Below, piece after piece: positions 1 through 7,066 of a stretch of 64,000 nt of DNA. This DNA comes from UKL13-2 sp043744255 (GTDB taxonomy: Bacteria; Pseudomonadota; Gammaproteobacteria; Burkholderiales; Usitatibacteraceae). Each line of letters opens with the position of its first letter. Position 1 is the stretch's first letter. The notes beneath the pieces were generated by a model. The model ran no database searches. It was given only the letters and a program-made list of their open reading frames with translations, and was not told where the DNA came from. The translations under genes and the position numbers were made by a program. The DNA is taken from contig JAYTVA010000041.1 of the NCBI GenBank assembly GCA_043744255.1, positions 23,624 through 87,623 on the forward strand. Reading direction: 5' to 3'.

Positions 1-157
1 ATTTGAAAGCCTCGCGGTGCCCGCAGACCTGCGCTATGGCCGCCACGTTGCGCCGTGGAAGGGCGGGCCGTTAGTGCGCTACAGCATCGGCCTCGACGAC
101 CCGGACGACTTGATCCGCGATCTGGAAGCAGGATTTAGGCGCGCTAAGAATGTCTGA
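1..157 (+). CDS. PLP-dependent trans-sulfuration enzyme, C-terminal end (cystathionine beta-lyase-like), partial
   Basis: The window opens inside a reading frame (codons from base 2) that ends with TGA at 155-157. The 51 residues end in a stretch with R-Y-S-I-G-L-D-D-P-D-D-L-I-R-D-L-E-A-G-F. This is the typical C-terminus of the Cys/Met metabolism PLP-dependent enzymes (MetC, MetB, MetZ), where the conserved arginine binds the substrate carboxylate. The PLP lysine and the rest of the enzyme lie outside the window, so lyase and synthase members cannot be told apart; MetC-like is the best guess. The end overlaps the next start by 8 bases, which suggests translational coupling. Confidence 0.7.
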   Translation, partial: FESLAVPADLRYGRHVAPWKGGPLVRYSIGLDDPDDLIRDLEAGFRRAKNV

Positions 158-686
158 GGTGTCGATTCGCGACGCGCGGGTGCGCGATGTCGCCGCCATC
201 ACCAAGATTTACGCCGCGAGTGTTGAGCGCGAAACCGCATCATGGGAATACGTCGCCCCGACACTCGAAGAAATGCAGGAACGCTTCGCCGATATTGTCG
301 GTCGGCGCTTTCCGTATTTCGTCGCAGAAATAAACGGCGAAGTCGTCGGCTATAGCTACGCCAGCAGCTACCGCGCGCGCATCGGCTACCGATATGTCGT
401 CGAAAATTCCGTCTATGTCGCCGATGCGATGAAAGGTCGCGGCATCGGCAAACAACTGCTCAACGCGCTCATCAATGCATGCGAAGCGCAAGGCTTCCGG
501 CAAATGATCGCAGTGATCGGCGACAGTGAAAATGTCGCCTCGATCAAGCTGCACGAAGCCTGCGGTTTTTTGCACGCGGCACGGTTTGAGGGGATCGGCT
601 ACAAGTTTGATCGGTGGCTTGATAGTGTGCAGATGGTGCGGGCGTTGGGGGCGGGGAGTGCGACCCTGCCAGACGTGAAAGTCTAG
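150..686 (+). CDS. GNAT-family N-acetyltransferase, phosphinothricin/amino-acid acetyltransferase type
   Basis: This 178-residue protein has the single-domain length of the PAT/MnaT group of GNAT enzymes, which acetylate the amino group of small amino-acid-like substrates with acetyl-CoA in the cytoplasm. Visible marks are the early I-Y-A-A-S-V-E-R-E-T-A-S-W-E segment (residues 20-33), a glutamate in E-N-S-V-Y-V (85-90), and the acetyl-CoA loop K-G-R-G-I-G-K at about 95-101. The sequence N-x-x-S-I-K-L-H-E-x-x-G-F follows, as in MnaT and Pat/Bar. The ATG overlaps the upstream PLP enzyme by 8 bases. The substrate cannot be read from sequence; methionine sulfoximine or phosphinothricin-like compounds are typical. 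Confidence 0.85.
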   Translation: MSEVSIRDARVRDVAAITKIYAASVERETASWEYVAPTLEEMQERFADIVGRRFPYFVAEINGEVVGYSYASSYRARIGYRYVVENSVYVADAMKGRGIGKQLLNALINACEAQGFRQMIAVIGDSENVASIKLHEACGFLHAARFEGIGYKFDRWLDSVQMVRALGAGSATLPDVKV

Positions 687-719
687 TATCCACGAGCGTT
701 TCCAAGCATTTACATGGAT

Positions 720-827
720 TCAAGTACAAGTTCCGGCACACGGCTGGTGCTCAAATACTACCTCACGTGGCGTTCTGAATCCGAGAGTTTTTCTCGGCGT
801 GTCGTTGTATTCGCTTTCGAGCGGCCT
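720..827 (-). pseudogene. IS30-family transposase remnant (C-terminal scrap)
   Basis: The minus strand encodes about 35 residues ending at 720 that contain Y-N-D-T-P-R-K-T-L-G-F-R-T-P-R-E-V. This matches the C-terminal signature of IS30-family DDE transposases (N-x-R-P-R-K-x-L-G-x-x-T-P-x-E). Nothing upstream in the same frame resembles the DDE core, and no terminal inverted repeats are evident, so only the tail of an old insertion survives. It lies in a gap between an acetyltransferase and a fic gene. Confidence 0.6.
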
Positions 828-1037
828 CACGGTCGCCGCCGTCAGGGCGGCGGCGCCGGACGGATGCCGTTTTCTATGTGGACGAGCCCTCATTTGTGTG
901 ACGACGCAACGCATTTATTTCAGCTTCCCAATACAACTCGGGTTCGCTGCACGTTCGCCTGCCTCCATGCCTACTCCCGCGCCGCCAGGCGGTACGTAAC
1001 GTAGGGTCGATTGGTTCGGCGCGGGTGTCGGCTTCGT
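828..1037. other. Non-coding remainder between the IS30 scrap and fic
   Basis: No convincing gene is visible here. Short open frames on both strands lack family resemblance and ribosome binding sites. The stretch may hold further degraded insertion-sequence DNA. Confidence 0.4.
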
Positions 1038-2225
1038 TCATGCCTGTGTCTGGTAGAGCGCAAAATCGTTGCTATCCTGCGTCAGCAGCTTCATTAGCTT
1101 GGGATGAATGAACAACTTGTCCTTGCCCATCATCGTTTCTTCCAGCACGCTGATTTCCACCAGCCGCTTTAGGTAGCGCGATGCTGCCTGCCGACCGCCG
1201 ATACCAGCATCGGTGAGATTGGTGATGCGGCAATACGGCTGCTCGAAAATCAATTCGACCAGTTCGCGGCTATAGATTTTCGCGGCATTTGCCTTGACGT
1301 GAGCGGTTGTGTGTTTCAGCAACTCACGAATCGCCGCAATTTTGGCCGTTGTCCATATCGCTGTTTCCTCCACGCCTCGGAGCATATAGAGCACCCACGC
1401 TTCCCAGTCTTGCTCACGCGTCACTCCCAACAGCAGCTCGTAATACGAGGCCTTGTTGCCAATGATGTAGCGGCTCAGGTACAGAATCGGCAGCGTCAGC
1501 AGGTTTTCCTGGATCAGGAACAGGCTGTTCAGCACCCGCCCCGTGCGGCCATTGCCATCCGTGAACGGATGGATTGCCTCAAACTGGTAATGCCCGACCG
1601 CCATGCGAATCAATGGGTCGATTTCTACTTCGTTGTGCAGGAATTGCTCCCAGTTCGCGAGCAGCGTACGCAACTGATCCTCGCCAGCGGGCGGTGTGTA
1701 TATGACGTTGCCGGTGCGCGCATTGGCGAGCGTGGTGCCCGGCACGCGGCGCACCTGCATCTCGATGCCTTTCAGATGCGTGCAGATCATCTCCGCAGTG
1801 CGGGTGTTCAAAGGCCGCCTCGCCATTTCGTGGTAGCCCATCATGAGCGCCTGACTGTGGCGCAGTGCTTCTTTAGTGTTTGCGTCGGCGCGTTCGCCGA
1901 AGTCGCGAAACTGGAACAGGCGGTCAGCAGTCGTGACGATGTTTTCAATTTCCGAACTTGCCTGCGCCTCCAGCAACGGCAAGGTATTGATGAGCATTGC
2001 CGGATTGGGGATCAGATCAGCCGCCTGCTTCAACGCGGCCAGCGCCGCACGGGAGAGGATGCACTGCTTCAGAATCACCTTCGATTCCAAGTCGGCAAGC
2101 GGCGGCCGTGGCGGTAGCAGGGGCAGTTTGTTATAAGGAAGATCTGCACGCCATCCTGTGGGTGTCATGGTTGATTTATGGTCTTTTTGCGACATCACTC
2201 CAGCATATGTTGTCGCCGACAACAC
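1038..2225 (-). CDS. Fic-domain AMP-transferase with N-terminal inhibitory helix and C-terminal winged helix
   Basis: The 395-residue product carries the Fic active site H-P-F-T-D-G-N-G-R-T-G-R at residues 219-230, whose histidine catalyses transfer of AMP (or a related group) to a target protein hydroxyl. An inhibitory motif of the S-x-x-x-E-[G/N] type is visible as S90...E94-N95, so this is a class II Fic enzyme that restrains itself. The last ~90 residues contain a winged-helix-like segment (I-T-N-L-T-D-A-G-I-G-G-R-Q-A-A-S-R-Y-L-K-R-L), common in free-standing Fic proteins and possibly DNA binding. The start is uncertain: GTG at 2225 gives this length, while ATG at 2195 or 2168 would remove 10 or 19 residues. 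No antitoxin-like partner adjoins it. Confidence 0.9.
   Translation of the reverse strand: MLSATTYAGVMSQKDHKSTMTPTGWRADLPYNKLPLLPPRPPLADLESKVILKQCILSRAALAALKQAADLIPNPAMLINTLPLLEAQASSEIENIVTTADRLFQFRDFGERADANTKEALRHSQALMMGYHEMARRPLNTRTAEMICTHLKGIEMQVRRVPGTTLANARTGNVIYTPPAGEDQLRTLLANWEQFLHNEVEIDPLIRMAVGHYQFEAIHPFTDGNGRTGRVLNSLFLIQENLLTLPILYLSRYIIGNKASYYELLLGVTREQDWEAWVLYMLRGVEETAIWTTAKIAAIRELLKHTTAHVKANAAKIYSRELVELIFEQPYCRITNLTDAGIGGRQAASRYLKRLVEISVLEETMMGKDKLFIHPKLMKLLTQDSNDFALYQTQA
2209..2223. promoter_or_regulatory. Perfect 7-1-7 inverted repeat at the fic start, candidate operator
   Basis: GTTGTCG-C-CGACAAC is a perfect palindrome that overlaps the most upstream fic start codon. Two similar boxes lie nearby: TTTTTGCGACATCA from 2184 and TTTTTACGACATTA from about 2256. 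The Fic protein has a C-terminal winged helix, so autoregulation is conceivable, but this is inference only. Confidence 0.3.
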
Positions 2226-2609
2226 GTCAACAGTTATTGTTGCAATTCTCGTATTTTTACGACATTAAAGGTGGAGGTATCGCCGACGATCATATGGAAA
2301 GGGAAGCGGCCATTACAAGCTAAGATTTTGATTATTATGAATATAACCGACTATTTTTTATTGAAACTGTCGGATTCCGGAGGAATCTGCCTGTGCCTAG
2401 TCCAGCCGGCGCGAGTTACCGAAAGGATAACGAAAAACAATAAACGCTATAACTGGCGGGCATTTCGACGATAAAGCGCCTGAAAAACACCGTAAATGGT
2501 AGACATTTCTTGAAAGCCCATCGCGAACTTGCGCAATTGGCGTGTTCGAGGTGCGCGCCGCAGTCATCAGCACCGTTCGCAACTTCGTAGAAGTTTCAAC
2601 GGTATTTCA
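2226..2609. other. Intergenic stretch upstream of fic, no gene recognised
   Basis: This gap between fic and the convergent end of the hydrolase gene is more A+T-rich than its surroundings. It holds a small perfect palindrome, GATTCC-GGA-GGAATC, at 2373-2387 and no open frame with a recognisable product. The fic promoter must lie in the 2226-2330 part. Confidence 0.4.
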
Positions 2610-3521
2610 TCATTTGTCTCTCACCACTCCCGTTGCGGCGATGATTTGCTTAACGACCGCGCGCCCTGCGTCCGTCCACGGCGCAATCAACTCAAAATGC
2701 CCGGCGTCATCTAGCGTCACGAGCTTGACGACTTCATTTTTTTCTTTCGCACGCTCGCGGTAGCGCAGCGCATGGGCGGGCGCAACGATGCCGTCGTATA
2801 CGCCGCTGATGAGCGTTTGCGGCACGCCAAGTGGTAGCAACGGCACGAGTGAGGTGTCGCGATACGCCGCTTCGCCGCGCGTTTTGCTGTCGATGAGTTT
2901 GTCTACGGTGTCGCTCCCACACGCATGTGCGGAGGCGACACGCGCATAGGCGAGATCGGGTAGCGCGGCGATGCCGACGCTTGCGCGGATAGTAAGAAGA
3001 TCATTTTGGTAGAGCGGGCTGTCCGGCGGCAGCTTTGGGCGTGCGGCGAGCCAGAGTGCGAGGTGCCCGCCTGCGGAGTGGCCGGTGGCGACGATGCGAT
3101 TGAGATCGAGCGCGTGTTTGGGCGCAAGTTCGCGGAGTTTTTCAGCAGCGCTGATGACATCGCGAAACGTGTCGGGGTAGGGCGAAAAGTTTTCCGCTTT
3201 GGTGCCGATGCGCCGGTAGGTGATGCTCCATACCGCGAGGCCTTCGTTGCGCAAGGCGTCAGCGAGGAACGCGACGAGTTCCGGCCCCGGTAGATCGGCG
3301 CGCCAGCATCCGCCGTGGATGAGGATGACGATGGGGGCGGGGGTTGTTGATTTTTTCGGCAGCCACAATTCACCGTACTGGTCAGCGTGGCTGCCGTAGG
3401 AAATTTTGTGATCAGGGACGGGGCGCTCGGCGCGGGTGAGGATGTCCTTGAAGGTGAGCATTTGCGCGTGGGCGGTCATCGGTGGGATGAGAAGTGCAAG
3501 TAGAAAGAGCCAGCGGGTCAT
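2610..3521 (-). CDS. Exported alpha/beta hydrolase (esterase / arylformamidase-like)
   Basis: The 303-residue protein begins with a clear signal peptide (T-R-W-L-F-L-L-A-L-L-I-P-P-M-T-A-H-A) and should act in the periplasm. It has the oxyanion H-G-G at 69-71, the nucleophile elbow G-H-S-A-G-G at 147-152 (Ser149), and likely catalytic Asp243 (V-Y-D-G) and His275 (D-A-G-H-F). This order fits the BD-FAE/kynurenine formamidase-like branch of alpha/beta hydrolases. The frame stays open upstream, but the ATG at 3521 is chosen because it puts the signal peptide at the N-terminus. The gene lies 19 bases after the persulfide dioxygenase gene on the same strand and may be cotranscribed with it. The substrate is unknown. 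Confidence 0.8.
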   Translation of the reverse strand: MTRWLFLLALLIPPMTAHAQMLTFKDILTRAERPVPDHKISYGSHADQYGELWLPKKSTTPAPIVILIHGGCWRADLPGPELVAFLADALRNEGLAVWSITYRRIGTKAENFSPYPDTFRDVISAAEKLRELAPKHALDLNRIVATGHSAGGHLALWLAARPKLPPDSPLYQNDLLTIRASVGIAALPDLAYARVASAHACGSDTVDKLIDSKTRGEAAYRDTSLVPLLPLGVPQTLISGVYDGIVAPAHALRYRERAKEKNEVVKLVTLDDAGHFELIAPWTDAGRAVVKQIIAATGVVRDK

Positions 3522-3540
3522 GGTGCAGCGGGCCTCTGTC

Positions 3541-4638
3541 CTAGCCCTGCACCCAAGGAAACCCTGCATGCCGCCAGCCATTACGTTTACCGCGTTGCTG
3601 GTGCGCGTCCGGATCGCCTTCGAAGCCCTCCAAGATGTTGTAGGCGCTGTAGCCGAGCGCGGTAGCGGCACGCGCGGCACCGATGGAGCGCACGCCGGAT
3701 CGGCAGAGAAATAATGCGGGCTTGTCGTTCGGAACGAGGGCCAGTAGCGCGCGATCAAAATCGGGATTGATCGTCATGCCAGGGTAGAGCTTCCATGGGA
3801 TGCAAGGCGTGTTCGGCACGCGACCTACCCAGTCGATTTCGGCTTGGGTGCGCACGTCGATCATCACGGCCTCGCCGCGCTGCCACCACGCATGGGCGAG
3901 CGCGAGTGGGATGTCACCCGCGTAGCCCGGCTGTGGGCGAATCGCGTCGTGGTCAGCCGCGCCGAGTCGCTGATTTGCGGGCACGGCGGTTGCGAGCAAT
4001 TTCGGAGGCGGCAAGTTGAGCCCTTGCATGATCTGGATGAACTCGGCTTTGCTTTTTCCGGCGAGGCGTGGGTTGCTGCGCTTTTCGTCGCCGATGGTTG
4101 ATGCTGTGCGGCCCTTGTAGTCGTGGGCAGGCAGCACGCGCGTGGTGTCGGGTAGCGTGAATAGTTTTTGCGTGATGCTGTCGTACATCGCGTCGGCGCT
4201 GCCGGACTGAAAATCAGTGCGGCCACATCCGCCGATCAAGAGGGTGTCGCCGGTCAGCGCGGCATCGCCCCACAGAAAACACATACTGCCCGCCGTATGG
4301 CCAGGCGTGTGTATGGCGCGGATGGTGCCGGTGCCGAGTGGCAGCGTGTCGCTGTCGCTGAGCTGCACATCGGCCGCTGCGATGCCGCAGTGCGCGGGCG
4401 CGGCGGTACGTGCACCCGTGCGCGCAGCGATGGCTCCCGCCGCAGTCACATGATCTGCGTGCGCATGGGTCTCGATGATCCATTTCAAATTGAGGCCGCG
4501 CTCCTTGATCGCGGCCAAATCCCGCTCGATGTGGGTATCGACGGGATCGACAATCGCGGCGTCACCAGACGCGGCATCGACGAGGATGTAGGTAAACGTG
4601 CTCGATTGCGGGTCGAATAGCTGAATGATCTCGTTCAT
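3541..4638 (-). CDS. Persulfide dioxygenase-rhodanese fusion (MBL fold plus sulfurtransferase)
   Basis: The 365-residue protein has an N-terminal metallo-beta-lactamase fold with the iron-binding H-A-H-A-D-H at 58-63, T-P-G-H-T at 111-115 and G-C-G-R-T-D-F at 137-143, as in ETHE1-type glutathione persulfide dioxygenases. The C-terminal rhodanese domain carries the cysteine loop C-R-S-G-V-R-S from Cys312. Such fusions oxidise glutathione persulfide to sulfite and move sulfur to or from thiosulfate, removing sulfide. ATG at 4638 is preferred because the sequence GAGGTC sits just before it; a GTG at 4650 would instead overlap the regulator stop codon. It lies 8 bases after the CsoR-like gene, so the two form an operon. 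Confidence 0.88.
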   Translation of the reverse strand: MNEIIQLFDPQSSTFTYILVDAASGDAAIVDPVDTHIERDLAAIKERGLNLKWIIETHAHADHVTAAGAIAARTGARTAAPAHCGIAAADVQLSDSDTLPLGTGTIRAIHTPGHTAGSMCFLWGDAALTGDTLLIGGCGRTDFQSGSADAMYDSITQKLFTLPDTTRVLPAHDYKGRTASTIGDEKRSNPRLAGKSKAEFIQIMQGLNLPPPKLLATAVPANQRLGAADHDAIRPQPGYAGDIPLALAHAWWQRGEAVMIDVRTQAEIDWVGRVPNTPCIPWKLYPGMTINPDFDRALLALVPNDKPALFLCRSGVRSIGAARAATALGYSAYNILEGFEGDPDAHQQRGKRNGWRHAGFPWVQG

Positions 4639-4646
4639 GTTTGACC

Positions 4647-4916
4647 TCACGCAAAACGAATAAGCAATTGTGAAACATATTCGCCACGCGCAGCGGGCGT
4701 TTTGAATTTGCTGGGGTCATCTTGCTCCAGCACGCAGCCAACCATGGCGAAGAATGTTTTATCGAGCGCTTTGCGGCTGGCGGCGAGTTGCTGGGCGATT
4801 TTTTCGCAGTCGGCATCGGTGTCAATCAGCCCCTGAATGCCGCGCAACTGGCCTTCGACGCGCTTGAGGCGCAGGATCAAGGCGCGTTTTTTTTCGGCGG
4901 ATCTGAGTTTGTTCAC
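4647..4916 (-). CDS. CsoR/FrmR-family repressor, probably persulfide-sensing
   Basis: This 89-residue all-helical protein belongs to the DUF156 (CsoR, RcnR, FrmR, CstR) family of tetrameric repressors; R-V-E-G-Q-L-R-G-I-Q-G-L is its hallmark. The first conserved cysteine is Cys37 (D-A-D-C). The usual second-helix ligands are absent: by alignment from memory, the histidine or cysteine positions 25 and 29 residues after Cys37 are valine and aspartate, and another cysteine, Cys61, stands at +24. A copper site of the Cys-His-Cys type is therefore unlikely. A dithiol switch sensing persulfide, as in CstR, fits the neighbouring persulfide dioxygenase and YeeE genes, but this is inference. Confidence 0.85.
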   Translation of the reverse strand: MNKLRSAEKKRALILRLKRVEGQLRGIQGLIDTDADCEKIAQQLAASRKALDKTFFAMVGCVLEQDDPSKFKTPAARGEYVSQLLIRFA

Positions 4917-4926
4917 GTCGGCTCAC

Positions 4927-4977
4927 TTGTCAATACTCGATGGTTCACAGTATACTGCCGGGAGTATATATTTTCAA
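4927..4977. promoter_or_regulatory. Divergent overlapping promoters sharing a CsoR-type operator
   Basis: The plus-strand promoter reads TTGTCA (4927-4932), an 18-base spacer and TATACT (4951-4956). The minus-strand promoter reads TTGAAA (4972-4977, complement), a 17-base spacer and TATACT (4949-4954, complement). Between and over them lies the dyad TATACT-GCCGGG-AGTATA at 4951-4968, which resembles CsoR-family operators (A/T arms around a G/C core). A repressor bound here would shut both directions at once, coordinating the dioxygenase operon with the YeeE/YedE genes. Confidence 0.7.
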
Positions 4978-4988
4978 GGAGCGTCTTC

Positions 4989-5429
4989 ATGGCAGTCAAT
5001 TGGCATTTTGCAGACCAAGCGCCGTTTCTCGCGGCGGCGGGCGGTGGCGTTTTGATTGGCCTTTCCGCCGTGTTGCTGATGTGGTTCTTTGGGCGGATCG
5101 CAGGCATTAGCGGTATCGCGTCCGGACTCATGAGCCCCGCAGGGCGTGGAAATTTCGGCTGGCGCATCGCGTTTATCGGTGGCCTCGTTGCTGCTGGGTT
5201 TTTGTTGAAACCCTTCGCATCGACGACCGCGTTGCCGATAACGTCGCCTGTGATGCTGGCAGTCGCGGGCTTGCTGGTCGGCTTCGGCAGCGTGTTGGGT
5301 TCGGGGTGTACCAGCGGTCACGGCGTATGCGGACTGGGGCGGCGCTCAGTGCGATCACTCGCGGCGACTTGTGTATTCATGGGTGCGGCGTTCGTTACCG
5401 TGTTTTTGTTGCGTCACGTCCTTAAATAG
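4989..5429 (+). CDS. YeeE/YedE-family transporter, first half (thiosulfate/sulfur import type)
   Basis: The 146-residue membrane protein has about four hydrophobic segments and the signature G-S-G-C-T-S-G-H-G-V-C-G, with Cys107 and Cys114. This is characteristic of the YeeE/YedE (PF04143) family, whose full-length members move thiosulfate or other reduced sulfur compounds through a cysteine relay. Here the fold is split: this gene matches one half and the next gene the other, so they probably assemble together in the inner membrane. The ATG at 4989 follows an AAGGAG ribosome site. The neighbours and the shared operator place it in a sulfide/persulfide response. Confidence 0.85.
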   Translation: MAVNWHFADQAPFLAAAGGGVLIGLSAVLLMWFFGRIAGISGIASGLMSPAGRGNFGWRIAFIGGLVAAGFLLKPFASTTALPITSPVMLAVAGLLVGFGSVLGSGCTSGHGVCGLGRRSVRSLAATCVFMGAAFVTVFLLRHVLK

Positions 5430-5439
5430 AGAGGTCACG

Positions 5440-5844
5440 ATGAACCTATTTGTTGCGGTCTTGATTGGTGCCGTGTTTGGTGCCGGATTGATGATTTCTG
5501 GCATGAGCAACCCAGCAAACGTGTTGAATTTTCTTGATCTCGCGGGCAAGTGGGATGCCCGGCTCGCGTTTGTGATGGGCGGTGCGGTGATGGTGACCGC
5601 AGTCGGGTTTCCGCTCCTCATGCGGCGAGTAAAGCCTCTGCTTGCGGATAAATTCAACTGGCCAACGGCGAACGCCATCGACAAAAAATTATTGCTGGGC
5701 GCGAGTCTGTTTGGCGTGGGCTGGGGGCTGGCCGGTTACTGCCCAGGCCCCGCAATCGCTAGTGTTGGCGCGGGCTCCGGCGATATGCTCATCTTCATTC
5801 CCGCCTTGGTATTGGGCATGTGGGTCGCCACCAAATTTCGCTAG
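5440..5844 (+). CDS. YeeE/YedE-family transporter, second half (DUF6691-like)
   Basis: This 134-residue inner-membrane protein has about four hydrophobic segments and the conserved G-Y-C-P-G-P-A motif with Cys101, the counterpart of the cysteine motif in the preceding half-transporter. Early residues S-G-M-S-N-P-A-N-V-L-N-F-L-D match the usual start of this family. It begins 10 bases after the first half with a GAGG ribosome site and is clearly cotranscribed. The pair occurs widely next to persulfide dioxygenase genes in proteobacteria, consistent with moving a sulfur species across the membrane. Confidence 0.85.
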   Translation: MNLFVAVLIGAVFGAGLMISGMSNPANVLNFLDLAGKWDARLAFVMGGAVMVTAVGFPLLMRRVKPLLADKFNWPTANAIDKKLLLGASLFGVGWGLAGYCPGPAIASVGAGSGDMLIFIPALVLGMWVATKFR

Positions 5845-5856
5845 AGCCCGTTCATC

Positions 5857-6300
5857 ATGACACCCCAAAAAATTCAAACGTGGCTGCGATCTATCAACCA
5901 ACAACCCGGCTATGAGATTTTGCTGGTGCAAACCGTGCGCAATGCGCTGATGGGTGCCAGTGTGGTCGCTTCGACTTCGTTGGTCGCTATCATCGGGGTG
6001 ATTACCGTGGCACGCGCGTTTCCAAGTGGCGCGCCCGGCCTCCAGTACGCGCATTGGGTCATCAATGCCGCCAGCGTTGTGCTCGCGTTCGCCCTAACCG
6101 AATCGTTGCTGGCATTGCGCACGTTGTCTCGTGCGGGCTTTGGGTCGGTTGCGGGCAACACCACCGACGCTGGAACCAGTGAACCCGAGAGTTACTCGCG
6201 CGAATTGGCGGGGGCGTTGCGGCAGCTCGGTCGCGCGGCCGTCGGCTTGTCGGTTGGCATGGCACTGGCCGTGCTCGGCGGAATTATGTTTGCGTGGTGA
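5857..6300 (+). CDS. Small inner-membrane protein of unknown function (DUF599-like)
   Basis: The 147-residue protein contains about three hydrophobic segments, near residues 30-52, 65-85 and 128-146. The run V-Q-T-V-R-N-A-L-M-G-A-S-V-V-A-S-T-S-L recalls DUF599 membrane proteins, but the match is weak and from memory. It starts 12 bases after the second YeeE/YedE half and probably belongs to the same transcript. Its last 17 bases overlap the end of the convergent ABC ATPase gene on the other strand. No function can be assigned. Confidence 0.6.
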   Translation: MTPQKIQTWLRSINQQPGYEILLVQTVRNALMGASVVASTSLVAIIGVITVARAFPSGAPGLQYAHWVINAASVVLAFALTESLLALRTLSRAGFGSVAGNTTDAGTSEPESYSRELAGALRQLGRAAVGLSVGMALAVLGGIMFAW

Positions 6301-7066
6301 CGCGCGAAACCGTCGTGACCACACCGCTACCGTACGGTACAAGCTGGACTGGGACATCGTAGAGCGCGGTGAGCGCTGGCGCGGTGACCACTTCTTGCGT
6401 GATGCCAAGCGCGACGCGCCCACCGGGCATCAACATCAGCGTGCGATCAGCAATGCGTAACGCGTGGTCAGGTGCGTGGGTCGTGAAGATGATGCTTTTG
6501 CCACGCGCCTTTAGTTTTGCGATCTCATCGAGCAATAAATACTGATTGCCAAAATCGAGGTTGGCGGTGGGTTCGTCCATCAATATGATCGGCGACTCTG
6601 CGGCCAGCGCGCGTGCGATCAGCACCAGTTGTTTTTCGCCGCCAGAGAGTTCATCAAAATTTCGCTCAGCGAATTCCGCGAGATTCATTTCATCTAACGC
6701 CGCCAACGCGATCTCACGATCCTTCTGCTGGGGCTGCGCATACCACGCCAGATGCGCGGCACGCGCCATCTCCACGACATCAATAACGCGCAGGCCAGAT
6801 TGCGCGGTTCCCGCCTGCGGCACATACGCGATCTCACGCGCAAGCGCAGCGGGCAGCCATTCGGCCACGGGCTTGTGATGCAATTTGGCAACGCCGGCCA
6901 GAGGCGCGAGCAGCCCGAGCAGTGTTCGAAACAAGGTGGTCTTGCCGCTACCGTTCTGTCCGAGTATGGCAACCGCTTCGCTCGGCGCGAGTGTGAATGT
7001 GATGTCGCGCGCGAGCGCCCGTCCCGCGTAGCCGATGGTGAGTTGTTGAACTGCCAGGGCGCTCAT
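6284..7066 (-). CDS. ABC transporter ATP-binding protein, FecE/BtuD type
   Basis: This 260-residue ATPase shows Walker A G-Q-N-G-S-G-K-T-T at 36-44, a Q-loop near Y-V-P-Q (81-84), the signature L-S-G-G-E-K-Q at 140-146 and Walker B I-L-M-D-E-P at 161-166. It overlaps the FecCD-type permease gene by 4 bases (ATGA), so the two encode one importer of the iron-siderophore/heme/cobalamin class. The substrate is not evident because no binding-protein gene adjoins them. The gene end runs 17 bases into the convergent membrane protein gene. Confidence 0.9.
   Translation of the reverse strand: MSALAVQQLTIGYAGRALARDITFTLAPSEAVAILGQNGSGKTTLFRTLLGLLAPLAGVAKLHHKPVAEWLPAALAREIAYVPQAGTAQSGLRVIDVVEMARAAHLAWYAQPQQKDREIALAALDEMNLAEFAERNFDELSGGEKQLVLIARALAAESPIILMDEPTANLDFGNQYLLLDEIAKLKARGKSIIFTTHAPDHALRIADRTLMLMPGGRVALGITQEVVTAPALTALYDVPVQLVPYGSGVVTTVSRVTTQT

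Noticed and set aside
1299..2117. A 272-codon open frame opposite fic
   Set aside because: The fic frame has complete active-site motifs; the opposite frame has none and no ribosome site.
6284..6300. Frameshift or misassembly at the 17-base convergent overlap
   Set aside because: Both proteins end sensibly and short convergent overlaps are common in compact genomes; no sign of an error is visible.
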